Assembly (NCBI GenBank): GCA_046481785.1
Contig: JAWOJF010000291.1
Location: forward strand, 1-5,702
Direction: 5' to 3'
Length of the DNA stretch: 5,702 bases
Source: JAWOJF01 sp046481785
Lineage (GTDB): Bacteria; Bacteroidota; Ignavibacteria; Ignavibacteriales; Ignavibacteriaceae
The stretch's first letter is position 1, and every line of letters begins with the position of its first letter. Position numbers and translations under genes: made by a program. Below are positions 5,039-5,702 of the stretch, piece by piece. The notes under the pieces were generated by a model that did not search any database, was not told the origin of the DNA, and was given only the letters and a program-made list of their open reading frames with translations.

Positions 5039-5702
5039 TTATTTCAACAGCATCATTTTATTTACCTGTTTGTATGAGCCGGATCTCAATTCATAGAAAT
5101 ATACACCGCTGGGCAAATTTGCTGCATTAAAGTATATGGTGTATTCCCCGGGCACTTTTACTTCGTTTATAAGAACAGCAAGTTCATTCCCCAGTATATC
5201 ATATACCTTTAAGGTTGTAAAACCTGTTCCGGCAACCGTATACTTTATGCTGGTAACAGGGTTAAAAGGATTTGGGAAATTTTGAGCAAGAGAAAATGTC
5301 AGCGGAATTTCTGATTCATCTTCAATTCCGGTCAGGATATTATATCTTGATCTGGCATTGGCAATATAGTTTCTAAGGGCTTCCAGTCCCGGTCCTGCAG
5401 TTACAGCAAAGGCAGTACTTATTGATCCGTTTGCGGGAATTGTAAAAGGGCCGCCTGAAATAACGTGCGATATATCTCCGGGTCCTGCTTGTGCTTTACC
5501 AACACCGCTTGAAATTGCCTGAAATTTTTCTATACTGGAGAAGCCGTCATATATCTGAAAACCACTATCTCCCGCATTTGCAATTGCCCAAAAGCCATAA
5601 CTTTCGGAAGAGACTAATGCTGTTCCAACATAAGTATCAGGGTTGCCGCCGGGATGATAAACATATCCAAGTTTTCCCACATCATCAAAAGCAGTCCTGT
5701 CA
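5039..5702 (-). CDS. C-terminal part of a T9SS-secreted protein (type A sorting domain), open at right edge
   Basis: The frame has no stop from the TAA at 5041-5039 to the window edge, giving 220 visible residues beginning DRTAFDD before 'VGKLGYVYHPGG'. The N-terminus is outside the window, so a GTG at 5680 is only an internal codon. Residues about 139-220 form a type IX secretion C-terminal sorting domain: 'AQNFPNPFNPVTSIKYTV', then 'LKVYDILGNELAVLIN', 'PGEYTIYFNAANLPSGVYFY' and the terminal 'NKMMLLK'. Such domains are read by the outer-membrane T9SS and usually removed as the cargo is released or anchored on the cell surface. The upstream part (8-125) looks like beta-rich extracellular sequence, with 'YGFWAIANAGDSGFQIYDG' and 'FTIPANGSISTAFAVTAGPG', then 'LEALRNYIANARSRYNIL', a module often seen before the sorting domain in Ignavibacteria-type cargo (from memory). 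The catalytic or binding domain that would name the protein is not visible. Confidence 0.9.
   Translation of the reverse strand, partial: DRTAFDDVGKLGYVYHPGGNPDTYVGTALVSSESYGFWAIANAGDSGFQIYDGFSSIEKFQAISSGVGKAQAGPGDISHVISGGPFTIPANGSISTAFAVTAGPGLEALRNYIANARSRYNILTGIEDESEIPLTFSLAQNFPNPFNPVTSIKYTVAGTGFTTLKVYDILGNELAVLINEVKVPGEYTIYFNAANLPSGVYFYELRSGSYKQVNKMMLLK

Noticed and set aside
5678..5680. GTG as the start of the T9SS protein
   Set aside because: The frame remains open upstream to the window edge (DRTAFDD) and T9SS cargo needs an N-terminal signal peptide, which this GTG would not provide.

Overview
This is an AT-rich bacterial window, most likely from the Ignavibacteriota/Chlorobi side of the Bacteroidota superphylum. 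The strongest taxonomic marker is the partial gene at the right edge. Its C-terminus carries the 'AQNFPNPFNP...SGVYFYEL...KMMLLK' type IX secretion (T9SS type A) sorting domain, in the form typical of Ignavibacteria-like genomes. A short Cys-anchored lipoprotein and a SpoIID/LytB protein without a signal peptide fit the same group. The assignment is inferred from protein style, not from a marker gene.

Layout. The left part runs entirely on the minus strand, reading from 3423 down to 1. It holds a SpoIID/LytB-domain protein (3423-2023), a GT4 glycosyltransferase starting one base after its stop (2021-912), a small lipoprotein (805-383), and the first 33 codons of a further gene that leaves the window at the left edge (99-1). 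That last N-terminus looks like the first beta strand of a GT-A type nucleotide-sugar enzyme. These genes together suggest a cell-envelope glycan or peptidoglycan locus. Between the lipoprotein and the edge gene lies the most unusual non-coding object, at 170-322: two nearly identical 32-33 bp GC-rich hairpin repeats in opposite orientation, each with a 5' GTAG foot. This is the architecture of a REP/BIME pair (or a small MITE).

A 117-bp AT-rich divergent region (3424-3540), with a TATAAT box facing each way, separates this block from a plus-strand pair: an arginase (3541-4464) with complete metal and substrate motifs, and a six-helix membrane protein overlapping or abutting its end (about 4427-4981). 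A perfect 8-bp GC-rich hairpin (4991-5012) sits between that pair and the convergent T9SS cargo gene (5702-5039, open at the right edge).

Most of the window is ordinary chromosome. I see no CRISPR array, phage, toxin-antitoxin or defence system. The points that deserve a second look are the BIME-like element, the SpoIID-GT4 coupled pair with no export signal on the SpoIID protein, and the cysteine-patterned lipoprotein.
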